From: Zelopaecilomyces penicillatus
Taxonomy: Eukaryota; Ascomycota; Sordariomycetes; Hypocreales; Pseudodiploosporaceae
Assembly: GCA_005765155.1 (NCBI GenBank)
Contig: VCCP01000004.1
Span: 3,782,001-3,846,000, forward strand
Length of the DNA: 64,000 nucleotides
Direction of reading: 5' to 3'
The translations under genes were made by a program, and so were the position numbers. This document shows, in pieces, positions 46,251-55,929 of this stretch; the first letter of the stretch is position 1; the number at the start of each line of letters is the position of its first letter. The notes under the pieces were generated by a model. The model worked only from the letters and a program-made list of their open reading frames with translations. It made no database searches and had not been told where the DNA came from.

Positions 46251-48406
46251 ATGGCCTTCAACTTCAACTGGTCGCCGTTGACGGCCGACGCAGAGTTTTA
46301 CAGCCGTGCGCGCGACCTGCTCACCAAGGCGCTGAACAAGTCACCAAAACCACCCATCATCGTCGACGACATCCTCGTTAGCGAATTCAACCTGGGCACC
46401 GTGCCTCCCGATCTGGAGATTCTTGAGATTGGTGACTTGGCCGAGGATAGATTCCGGGGCATTTTCAAGATGTGCTATTCAGGCGATGCCTTTTTGACGC
46501 TCAAGACGCGAGTTCAAGTAGGTATTTTGCTCTTTTTGTTGTCGAGTTACATCATCGGATTTTTTTTTCTTGCCGCTCCACATCCGAACCTCATCACGAC
46601 CAATTCCGACAACACCCGAAAATATCCGCGCCATCCGCAAATGTCCAAGACAGCTTGCCGAAACCGCTTCGAGCATCATTTGCATGCATTTGGTCCCATC
46701 GTCAAACAGACTCTGTAGCTTGGACAAGTGTCTGGGTGGCTTCGCGCACCACATCAACCGATCGGTACACGCAGTCTACACACGTTATCTCGCTTCCTAT
46801 GGTCCGCGAAATGCGTCACAGTTCTGTCTTCTCTGGAGCGCGTTAATTTTTAATTGTTTTCACACCACTATGTTTCATGCTGCACTCGTGGAAATCATAT
46901 CATAATCTATATTTTCATGCGCTGCCTTCAATTTCTCGTCGGATGTGCAGCTCGGTCCCCCCACTGCCATTACTAGCGCCGATTTGCATGAACTTGTTGA
47001 AGCAAACGAACTAACGCGAATGTTTACAGGCCAATCCACTCAACACGTATCTTTACTCAAAACCTAGCTTCACATCTCCACAGCCACTCGCAGCCGCTTC
47101 CGGTCTCACAATCCCACTCTCAATCACCTTGTCCGACATCAAGCTATCGGCCTTCATCATTCTCGTCTTTTCAAAGCAGAAGGGATTGACCATAGTATTT
47201 CGTAATGACCCTCTCGAGTCCCTCAAGGTTTCATCAACCTTTGACTCCATCCAATTCGTCCGCGATTACCTGCAAAGAACGATTGAAGCACAGTTACGAA
47301 ACCTGATGATGGACGAATTGCCGGCAATAATTCATCGTCTTTCCCTACAACTATGGTGCCCAGACCAGGCAAATAAAGGCATTGCGACGCCCCTAGAGGA
47401 TATGGATGAGGAGGTTGTCGACCCGTTTGCCAGTCCACCTCTAGACCCCGTGGATGCCAATGGAAATCTTCTAGACGCCAATGCGATATCCGAGCTCAGT
47501 TTGAATGGAGGTGGAGAAGTGCAATCACTGTTCTCGCAAAGAAATCTGCTCTGCCTCGCCGCACTGAACGATTCTCATCGAACCTTGTCGCTATTTACGC
47601 CCAACATCCGAGATGTCGTCTTCCGTGCCTGGTCTGGATATGGTGATCGTTCTGGGTCCGCCACGCCAGCCATTGCAACCCCAAGCCTAGCCAAGAGCTA
47701 TGCAGGATCGAGTACGACTTACACGTTTTCAGATTCTGCAAGCACTGGGCACGGTTGTCTTCCATCGCGGCCGTCGCTCATTAGTCTCAATTCCGCCACA
47801 ATGGGATTGACTCCAGGCTCCAGTCATCGATCTCGACCTGGTCGCAAAAAGAAGAACCGAGTCGTCAACCTGAGAGGCTCTAAATCGGAGGCCAATTCTG
47901 TCAACGGTGATTCTGAGAGTAGTAGCGTTACTGATACGGCATCCGTATACGCCCCTTGCTCTGAACCCACGGCCAATCCAATAGCTGCAGAAATAGAAAC
48001 AACCTCAACAGCGTTTGGTGAGACCGGTGCTAGCACAGTGCGGTTCCGACCTCCACTTCAGAGGACATCTCCTCTCGCTGAAAACCATTCCTCAACTGAA
48101 CACCACAAGCCAACACGAAATGTTGAGCAGACAGTATCCGCCACGCCAAAGACCAGCAAAGACACTGTTGAGACAGTGTCTTACGGAAGCAAGGGTACTA
48201 CGGAAAAGGAAGGATTCACCCGCGAACATTCCTACTCAAATTCTGAGACACCATCTGTTATCCTTGAGCAAGCATGGATCATGAAGATGGCTGGCGAAAT
48301 TGCCCGGCGTGTCTATGATGAGAAACAATCTCAACAACGTGGCTGGGATGATGCGGAGAGTGCGCCTCCTCCGGCTTACGAGGCTGCGGCCCGTCCTGTT
48401 GTCTAA
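46251..48406 (+). CDS. MDM34: ERMES subunit Mdm34
   Basis: Mdm34 is a lipid-binding SMP-domain subunit of the ER-mitochondria encounter structure, sited at the mitochondrial outer membrane. Two exons (46251..46517, 47030..48406) give 547 residues. The N-terminus [17 protein letters not shown] and the following [19 protein letters not shown] block are highly conserved in filamentous-fungal Mdm34; the SMP domain spans about residues 1-200, and the join at RVQ-ANPLN is contiguous in homologues. The second half is Ser/Thr-rich and probably disordered, with a basic patch ([10 protein letters not shown]) that is also conserved. The intron is 512 bases, several times longer than any other in the window, with GTAGGT and ACAG ends. 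I found no snoRNA box C/D pair or coding frame in it. Confidence 0.93.
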
Positions 48407-49740
48407 CTGCACAATCGCTCAGAGTCTGGACGTGGCTAGTATTCTCTAGTTTTTATTAGCTTTTGTTCCAGTCACCCCTAATGTTCAGGGCGCTGGGTAT
48501 TTATTCCAAGCTCCATGCTAATAATGTATATATCAATGGGCGTTTGGCAAGAGGGGGGGAGTTTCAAAAAAGAAGGAGGAGTTTGACCGGCTCGGTGTGG
48601 ATTTTTGAGCCAGCTTTTTTATGTTTGTTGCTATTTTTGCTATCCAGCAACGGGGTTCGCGTCATTCCAGAAGAAAAAAAGACCCGAAACGAGTCGTCCA
48701 TCGGGGTACTGTGTACCGCCGGGACGGCTCAGTTATGGCATTTATCAACAGCCGTCCATGGGGGATGAGAGCCTGTTGTCAGCCAGCAAGAGATGGGCGA
48801 TGGGAGCGGTCTGGTGCAATTGAATCGGGACTAAGGGGTTTGGGGGTTTAGGGGCGCAAAGATGTGTGGTTTCTTCATCAATCACTGGGGGGATAAGGCA
48901 TGTGCTGGTGCGCATGGTTAAAAAAGGACAACTCCAATCTTTATAAACTTGATCATGATGATGAGGACTGTTGGGCATGAATACATGCGATGTGATTTGA
49001 GAAGAAAATATATTCGCTATGCTACTTGATGTGTGTCGTTGACATGTCTTGCATGTAGTATGTGAATGCTGCTGAACACTTGGAACTGGCAATTATTAAT
49101 GAATTGCTCAACAAGTCTATGTGAATAAGGTGACATGTTTATTAGGCCTTTAATGTACATGTCAAATACCTGAGGACATACGTCAGATTTTCCATGACCC
49201 ATATTCTTCCCAAACCATACCCCATACTTTCATCTCCGTATCGTTCTTGCTATCAGATCGCTTATCGGGCCACCTTTGTTTGATATGGCGACGTGGTCTC
49301 CTCAAACTTTGCAAAAAAAACTGTCATCCGAGGAAGCGAAGCCTTTGGCAAGTGTATGGCGAGCGTATCGAACACGAACTATGCTACATCCATCGCTATT
49401 TGCGTATGAAACATCTTTGACAAGACTGGACGTCTTGTATCAACTCTGAGGCTCCTTTCTTGGCGTGTTTGCCTCCTAGTGAGAGGTTAGGTCGAGGATG
49501 GTATATTCCGTTAGGAACAGTTAATCGAGACTTCGTCGTAGGCTTATGATGTGAGGCTTCTATCTCTCTTCCTCTTTCTTCTTCTCCTTCTACTTCTCCT
49601 TTCTCTTCTTCCTGTTGTCATTATCATGAATCATTATGAAGAACCATGTCTGCCGCCCTCATAGACATCTTCAAAACACGGTTTGGCAACAGCCATCTTC
49701 TTCATTTCTCAGCATCATTTGTCAACTCTTTTTGTTCTCT
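48407..49740. other. Convergent intergenic region between MDM34 and YAF9
   Basis: This is 1.3 kb between two gene ends. A TC-rich stretch at about 49564-49620 is notable. No gene or repeat with support is seen. Confidence 0.45.
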
Positions 49741-50650
49741 CTAGGCCGCCTTCGCCGCTGCCACATTCTCAGCCTTGAGTTTAGCCAACATCTCCTCCTT
49801 CTTCTTAAGCTCAGCGAGGATCTGCTTGCTCATATCGTCAGTCTTGGCCTGAGCGTCGGCGAGCTTCTTAATCTCGAGGGCCTCTGTCTCGCGGCTAAAG
49901 GGCTGTCCGGGTCGATTGTTGTTGGGGAGCATGGCCGTGTGCTCCCAGACATCGCCGCTGTCTACGGCGGGCAGTGGGAGCGGTGCGCGACCCTTGCCCT
50001 TTCCTTTGCCCTTGCCCTTTCCTTTGCCCTTGCCCTTGCCGCCGGGAGTGGGGGCTGCTGATGCGCCTCGCGGGGCGGCGCCGGCGGTGAGAATCTGGTA
50101 AAAGGCCTCGTAGGGCTCGTTGAAGAGCTGTTCTTCGTAGCTCCAGGAGCGGATCTCGCCGTTTTGGGCGATCATGGCCTGTTTCTCTTCCTCGGTCCGG
50201 CCGTAAGGGTGCAACCGCAAATAATGGTACAGCGTCTGTGGCTTCTCGCCCGAGTCGTTGACGTAGTAGAGCTTGATGGTGATGTCGAATTCGCCCCAAC
50301 CCGTCTCGTTGACAACAAATGGTTTGCCGGGTTCTCCCTCGACCACTAGATTTTAAATCCTCCAACATCAGTCATTCTGCATCACAGATGTTGGAAGGGG
50401 AAGCAAACTCACTGCGCACATAGTTGGGAATCGACTCGTGCAGCTTGAACTGCACGCGCCTAACCCAGTATGTCACGTCGGTATCCTCCAAGCCCTTGAC
50501 AAAGACCTGCCATGAGTGTGTGTGGTTGTCGGGCGTGCCCGCGGGTCGAGGGTTGACTTCTGAAAATGGCACGGCTGTGCTGCCGACAATGAAGGGGCGC
50601 CGGATCTGCGTCAGCTTGACGCGCTTGCCGAACTGATTCGACGGGGCCAT
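49741..50650 (-). CDS. YAF9: YEATS-domain protein Yaf9
   Basis: Yaf9 is shared by the SWR1 remodeller and the NuA4 acetyltransferase and reads acetylated or crotonylated histone H3. Exons 50650..50413 and 50345..49741 give 280 residues. The YEATS domain covers about residues 10-130: KRVKLTQIRRPFIVGS, then HTHSWQVFVKG with the histone-contact His/Trp, then HPYGR and GEIRSWSYEE. A coiled coil from about 230 to 280 ends the protein, as in Yaf9 and GAS41. Between them at residues 182-199 is a striking Gly-Lys dipeptide repeat, coded at about 49992-50045. The codon at the splice junction becomes Met. The start at 50650 precedes MAPSNQFGKRV. Divergent from COQ11. Confidence 0.93.
49990..50045 (-). 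repeat. Coding repeat encoding nine Gly-Lys pairs in YAF9
   Basis: Alternating Lys and Gly codons on the minus strand form a hexanucleotide-like array. The plus strand reads CCCTTGCCCTTTCCTTTG-type units. It could expand or contract by slippage without breaking the frame. Confidence 0.8.
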
Positions 50651-51150
50651 TGCAACGGCAGATGGCGACGGGCGGAGGTGTGTGGGAGAGGAAGAGAAAG
50701 CAACGATAGTGTAGTGCGATGCTTCTGCTCTCCGGAAGACGGGCGATTTACTCCATAGCGCCTCAAGATCGGGCTTGTAGATTTTCGCAGCCTTGCAGAA
50801 GCTTGCTCCCGTAGCGTGCATGTCACCTTTGACCCACTGTAGCACCACTGGCCAATCCCTAGGCCATGTCTATGGCCAGTGCACATGTCTTCGGTGGTGC
50901 AGCTTCAGCCTGATATGATGATTTCATGACTTTTCAATGCATATATGGATTGTCAGCGGTAAATACAAGGCATCAACACTCATCAACGGGCAGCAACAGT
51001 TATCATATTCGTGCATCTCTCCCGCATCTACCTAGTGCTATAAATAGGCGCTCTCTCTTGCCTCACTGTTCCATTCAATTGATCTCATTTACCTCCACCA
51101 TAGCTTCACTCACATCACCCCCATCCGACTAAACTTCCTTTGGCTTCAGC
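50651..51150. promoter_or_regulatory. Divergent promoter of YAF9 and COQ11
   Basis: A 500-base stretch serves two outward-facing genes. A plausible TATA-like TATAAATAGG lies at about 51040, about 110 bases before the COQ11 start. Nothing else is called. Confidence 0.45.
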
Positions 51151-52084
51151 ATGTCGACGGCTAAGAAGCTAGTCGTTTGCGGTGGCAACGGCTTCTTGGG
51201 TTCGCGCATCTGCAAGTATGCCGTAGCTAGAGGGTGGGACGTAACATCCATCAGGTAAGGCTCTTCTCCGTCCCCCTCGTCCTCACTTTTCTTCTATGTA
51301 CTAAGATTTACATTCAAGTCGTTCTGGTGAGCCGCGTTGGGACACTGTCACTTCATCAAATCTGCCACCGTCATGGGCTCGCAAAGTCAGCTGGCAGCGG
51401 GGCGATATCCTCAAGCCCGCCTCCTATGCACCTCAGCTCAAGGGCGCCGACTATGTTGTCCACAGTATGGGCATCCTGCTGGAGGCTGACTACAAGGGCG
51501 TCGTTTCCGGCAAGGAATCCCCCATTGCGGGACTGCAGAAGGCGTTTGCACCGGTGAGGCATCGCGGAATCGACCCCTTGCACACCAAACCCGGTGAGGA
51601 TATCAAACCGTCCGATCCTAATGACCAGTTCTCCTACGAGGTTATGAACCGGGACAGCGCCATCGCCCTTGCCAAGCACTCGGCTGCCGATAACGTCGGC
51701 GCCTTCTGCTATATCTCTGCCGCGGCTGGCGCCCCCGTGCTGCCTCAGCGATATATCACTACTAAAAGAGAGGCTGAGATCGGCATTGCGACCAACTTCC
51801 CTCAGATGCGCAGTGTTTTCGTCCGGCCGCCATTCCTGTATGACAACTCGCGAAAGTTTACCATGGGTATGGCTGCCCTGGCTGGCATGGGCAACGTCTT
51901 CACCAACCTGACCGGTAACTATCTCCGAACTTTTATGGGAGCCGCTGCTGCAAAGCCACTGCAGGTCGATACAGTTGCCGAGGCGGTCGTTGAGGCACTG
52001 AGCGATGACGCCGTTCGAGGGCCTGTGGAGATTGAACAGATTGAGGACCTAGCATCCAAGGCTTGGAGGAAAACGATGCTGTAA
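51151..52084 (+). CDS. COQ11: Coq11-like atypical short-chain dehydrogenase (ubiquinone synthesis)
   Basis: Coq11 is a mitochondrial atypical SDR that associates with the coenzyme Q synthome; it is related to NDUFA9. Two exons (51151..51254, 51319..52084) give 289 residues. The N-terminal Rossmann motif is VVCGGNGFLGSRIC (Gly-Gly-x-Gly-x-x-Gly); SRSG follows across the splice site and is the next conserved block, then WARKVSWQRGDIL. VVHSMGILLE and CYISAAAGAP are further NAD-binding landmarks; a YxxxK pair (YITTK) occurs near residue 200. No clear cleavable presequence is present, so mitochondrial import is inferred from the family. The intron begins GTAAGG and ends AAG, which is a slightly weak acceptor but the only one giving the conserved SRSG. 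Confidence 0.8.
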
Positions 52085-52346
52085 AAATTCACGTGAGACA
52101 TGTGTAATGACACGCTACTCTTTGTATTACATGTTCAAAAAATACCCTTTTGAGAGGACGAGTAATTTATAGATGAAATCATTTGTTCAAAATTCTGGTT
52201 TAGATCCTCAAAACCCACAAACAAGGTTCATGGACCATTATTGCCCCATAACTTCAAGATGCCTCTAGCATCCCGAGAAGTTTAAAAAAAAAAAACCCCC
52301 CATTACGCCATTTTATATGCCAACCGCTTTGTTTAGTTATGCTTCT

Positions 52347-53207
52347 TTAAATCATCGTACCCCGCTCAAAGCTGTCCCGAATATCTGCAGTGTACTTATT
52401 GTAGAAACGGGACAGCTTCTGGTTGAACTGTTTGTTCTTCTCATTGATGTATGTGACATCACCATCATCGCCATTCTGGGCCATACGTTCCTTTCTCTTC
52501 TTGAGTCGGGTTTCCTCCGCGCGCCTTAGATCGCTGACCAGGCGATCGATGGCATCCTTGTCAGGTTTGTTCTGTGTAAAGGATGTAGAGTCGGCTGTGG
52601 AGTAAAAAGAGCCATCTTTGTCGACGGCGATGAGTTCTCCGTCCTCGGTCTCGACGATATCCAAGCCGCCAGATGCCGCAGCCTTTTCAATCGCCGCCAT
52701 CTTCTGCTTGTCGTACTTTTCAAGATCCACATTGATATTGCGAAGCTGGCGCTTGTAGACCTTGTTGCTTTCTTGATGGTAGTCTTGGAACGCGTTGTTA
52801 TCGCGGCTTGCGCCCTTCTTCTTGATGCGCTTGTCCCATTTCTCGCTTTCCTCTGCGGTCCAGTCCCATGCCCGCTTGCGCTCAAAGTCCTCGCCGGCCT
52901 CTTCGGTATCAGCCTTGAGTAGCTTGTGGGATGCGATAGCGTGCCGTCTGTTGAGCGCAGTGAGTTCTGTAGGGTCGGTTGCTTGCCGCTGAGACTCCTT
53001 GGTCGCCTCCTTAAAATTCGTTTCTGAGGAGTTTTTCGCCCGGGCTTTTAGTGCCTTAAATCGGTCCATGCGTTCTTTGCTTTTGGATGCGGCATCGGCA
53101 CCTGTGATAGCGCTGGGGAGTGTCTTGGGCTGTTGTTCCTCTTGCTCGGGCTTGACTTCTTCGGTCGCAGATCCGCTGAGCCGTCTTTTCTTCTCGGGAG
53201 GGGCCAT
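52347..53207 (-). CDS. SYF2: Pre-mRNA-splicing factor Syf2
   Basis: Syf2 is a component of the Prp19-associated (NTC) complex and binds the active spliceosome. The single exon encodes 286 residues. The protein is highly charged and helical, with an N-terminal KKRRLSG nuclear signal. Family motifs include RKRAWDWTAEESEKWDKRIKK (split here around the invariant Trp pair), FQDYHQESNKVYKRQL and the C-terminal NKQFNQKLSRFYNKY. Length matches fungal Syf2. A TG/CA repeat lies 36-54 bases upstream of the start (53243-53261). COQ11 ends 262 bases from its stop, in convergent arrangement. Confidence 0.94.
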   Translation of the reverse strand: MAPPEKKRRLSGSATEEVKPEQEEQQPKTLPSAITGADAASKSKERMDRFKALKARAKNSSETNFKEATKESQRQATDPTELTALNRRHAIASHKLLKADTEEAGEDFERKRAWDWTAEESEKWDKRIKKKGASRDNNAFQDYHQESNKVYKRQLRNINVDLEKYDKQKMAAIEKAAASGGLDIVETEDGELIAVDKDGSFYSTADSTSFTQNKPDKDAIDRLVSDLRRAEETRLKKRKERMAQNGDDGDVTYINEKNKQFNQKLSRFYNKYTADIRDSFERGTMI

Positions 53208-54258
53208 CTTGTGGTTGTTGTTTTTGTTTATGAGAGAGGATTATGTGTGTGTGTGTGTGCGATAGCAAACGAGGATCGTCGTACGGGATTTTGGTTGAGG
53301 CACAGTTATGAGGAATCTGGCAGAAAGCGGGAAGCCAAGTTTGAGAGCGCTTGGATGGTGAATGATTTGGCTGATTAGAGATAAGGTTAGATGTACCGTG
53401 TGAAGAAAGCTATATACTGTGTATTTGCTACATCAGGTAATGTTGATGGGGAAAGTTGAAGAAGAATCTACATTGGGGGTTGAGAAATATTTATAGATAA
53501 AATGGAAGGCTTTGTTAAGGTTTTTCTTGAGCCAGAAGACCTAAACTCTTTTTTAAATGGGACCAGGCGTCAGAATTGATGTTGTGATGGTTTGTTGCTG
53601 TTGTGGATGTGAACTCTTCATTATTATTGCAACACTGCATCGCTTGGCTTTTCTATGGGGAAAGGCTGAAGTTAGTTGAGGGAGGACGCACCGATGAAAA
53701 TTCCTTCAACTTCAACTGATTCACTGACAGCTTTTTATCATAGCTGGAATTTTACCAGAACTTGAATTAAACTTTTCAACTTTATCCAAACTCCACAGAC
53801 AGAACCGTTCAACACACCCATGTTAGGCTTACTCCAAGAGGCTTCTGCTAAGGAGACTTACTCGTTGTCAACGATATTTAGCTCGTCTTAGGATTAGTTA
53901 GAGTCAAGCTGTTTGGTTTATATGTTTGTAGATAACCATTCAAACCAACCTTCACCAGACTAGATTACGCGGTAGATAGTCCTGCCCGCCTCAATGAAGT
54001 CGGGATTCTAATCCCTGCTGCAACCCAATCTACGTAGCCACTATCGTCAGCAGATTCCAGGGGACTTGTAGGCGGTTGGCGCCCGTTAGTGCCCCGTAAG
54101 AGCCGCATTCTGGGGTACCTATACCCACCGCCGGAGTATTCGCGTGTCAACTCTCTGATCTCGGATCGCGTCTGGTAGATATATCGCAGCCCCCATATCC
54201 TGGCTGAGAACCTGCTCCACGCACATGGACAGCCATCGTGCGAGGTCAATTGGCTAGC
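53208..54258. other. Divergent intergenic region between SYF2 and the next gene
   Basis: This 1.05 kb stretch includes a TG dinucleotide run at about 53243-53261 in the SYF2 leader. The central part is AT-rich (53400-53950). A small minus-strand frame (53965-54249) has no domain and no supported role. Confidence 0.45.
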
Positions 54259-55929
54259 ATGATACGCTCAACGGCACGATGGGTGCCACAGCTGGCCAGC
54301 GCGGAGCTGCGCTCAACGCTCCATCAGCAACGGCGCTCCAAAACCTTCGTCCGTAGAGTGGACAAGAATGACCAGATCTACTACACATTGACCCGCAAAG
54401 GGCCGTCCGAGAACCCAGACTCGGTCATGGAGCACGGCGAGTTCTTTGAGATGCCGGACTTGCTGCTGGACCTCGATGCTGAGGGGAACCACAACATTCG
54501 GTCGAGTGAGGAGGCGGATGAGCAGCTAATGCGGACCAAATGGGCCGTCATGCCCCGTCGTGAGAGTGTCAAGAGTAGGCTTGGAGATCTTGAGCAGCAA
54601 CTTGATGAGTCTCGAAGGAAGGTGGACGGCATCATTTCAGATTCGACTAATGTCTGGCGGCTCACATCTCACGATATCTTCTCAGCAGCCCTTCGAGGTC
54701 CTCCTGCTAACCGCCAAGGAGAGTTGGCGGCTGATGCTAGTGGGAATGTCTCTCATCAGAGGGACAACCTGGACTGGCGCAAGGGGTCCGACATTCTTGA
54801 CACAATTCGTCTGGAGAATGGCATCCCAGCCCACGCACTTGACAAGGATGAGCTGTTCCTGCAGTGGATGATGCTGCGTCGTAAAGGCCTTGATCACTCT
54901 AAAAAGGGTAATCGCGAAGGTCCGCTGTCGCCCGCACAACTTGGCGAGGCGCTACAAAAGCAAACTTCAATTACGGGGATTCGTCGACTAGTATTTCAGT
55001 CTTTGACAGGTGCCAATAGCCGTGCTTCGTTAAAGCAAATGGGGTTTGGTAGCAGCGCGGATGCACCACTCGATATATCTCGTGAGATAAGGAATGCCTG
55101 CCTCAAGGTTTGCAAGCAAAACTCAGGAGATGCTGCCTTTCATCTCGAGGCACTCACATTTCTCGGCAATCTCACAGAAAGGTTATCAAGACATCACATC
55201 AAAGCCGGAGCATCAATCATCGGGCTTGCGCTAAGGCTCTCCGCAGAGGCAGGCTTTCCTCAAGCAACTTCAGAATGGCTTCACCGTGGATTTACGAACA
55301 ACATTTGGCACAGCAATACCGAGGTAGCAAGTGATGTGATTTCTACCCTCAGGGCTTTTCTCTCTGCCCTGCAAAATACAACGCAGCAGGGCTGTTTTCA
55401 GTCCGCCCATGAGCGCCAGTTGCTCCTACAACTGCTGACTGGAATTAACGAACACAACGAGATTATCCCAGACTCTCTCCGAACTCTTGCCATGACCGGC
55501 CTGCGACGGAATAGCGAAGTCTCTGCACAGCAAGCGTTTGACATTTACGAATCGTACATTATGCTTCTAGGACACCTCGGAGCAGTGCGAACGCTATGGA
55601 AGGAAGGACGGATGTCAGCTCAGGAATGCGAAAAGCTACTGACAAAGGGGGGTGTTTCCAAAGGCGATGTTGCAACCCTCTTCCACGCTTCGCTAAGTAG
55701 CGCACTGGCAGTTGCACCAGCGCCATCATTGTCGGGCGAAGCTCTTTCCGACCCCAGCTTGGACGAGTGCGTGACGGCAGACTATCACTCAATAGAGATG
55801 CAGGATTCTAATCTACAGGTACAGGGTGGAGGAGAGAGTGCCAATACTGGGGTTATAGGTGTGACGTTAGGTCTTCCGCTCAACGAGTGGCTGAACAAGG
55901 TGGAAGAGCTTCTCGTGCGTAAGTTTTGA
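54259..55929 (+). CDS. Conserved fungal protein of unknown function, probably mitochondrial
   Basis: The single exon encodes 556 residues. I do not recognise a named domain. The first 40 residues are rich in Arg, Ser and Ala and poor in acidic residues (MIRSTARWVPQLASAELRST...RRSKTFVRRV), a typical mitochondrial presequence. The rest is mainly helical in look, with an acidic region after residue 70, a conserved-looking LDWRKGSDILDTIRLENGIP segment, and helical repeats from about 300 to 480 that could be a PPR- or TPR-like array but do not show clean consensus. The C-terminus (LPLNEWLNKVEELLVRK) is also ordered-looking. Good codon use and length argue that it is a real gene. The ATG at 54259 is preferred over the open GTG upstream. 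Possible roles include mitochondrial RNA or ribosome work, but this is speculation. Confidence 0.75.
   Translation: MIRSTARWVPQLASAELRSTLHQQRRSKTFVRRVDKNDQIYYTLTRKGPSENPDSVMEHGEFFEMPDLLLDLDAEGNHNIRSSEEADEQLMRTKWAVMPRRESVKSRLGDLEQQLDESRRKVDGIISDSTNVWRLTSHDIFSAALRGPPANRQGELAADASGNVSHQRDNLDWRKGSDILDTIRLENGIPAHALDKDELFLQWMMLRRKGLDHSKKGNREGPLSPAQLGEALQKQTSITGIRRLVFQSLTGANSRASLKQMGFGSSADAPLDISREIRNACLKVCKQNSGDAAFHLEALTFLGNLTERLSRHHIKAGASIIGLALRLSAEAGFPQATSEWLHRGFTNNIWHSNTEVASDVISTLRAFLSALQNTTQQGCFQSAHERQLLLQLLTGINEHNEIIPDSLRTLAMTGLRRNSEVSAQQAFDIYESYIMLLGHLGAVRTLWKEGRMSAQECEKLLTKGGVSKGDVATLFHASLSSALAVAPAPSLSGEALSDPSLDECVTADYHSIEMQDSNLQVQGGGESANTGVIGVTLGLPLNEWLNKVEELLVRKF

Noticed and set aside
53965..54100. 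Possible tRNA on the minus strand, from a GGATTAGAATCC-like T-arm
   Set aside because: The palindrome GGGATT/AATCCC leaves only a two-base loop, and no acceptor stem or anticodon arm can be folded around it.
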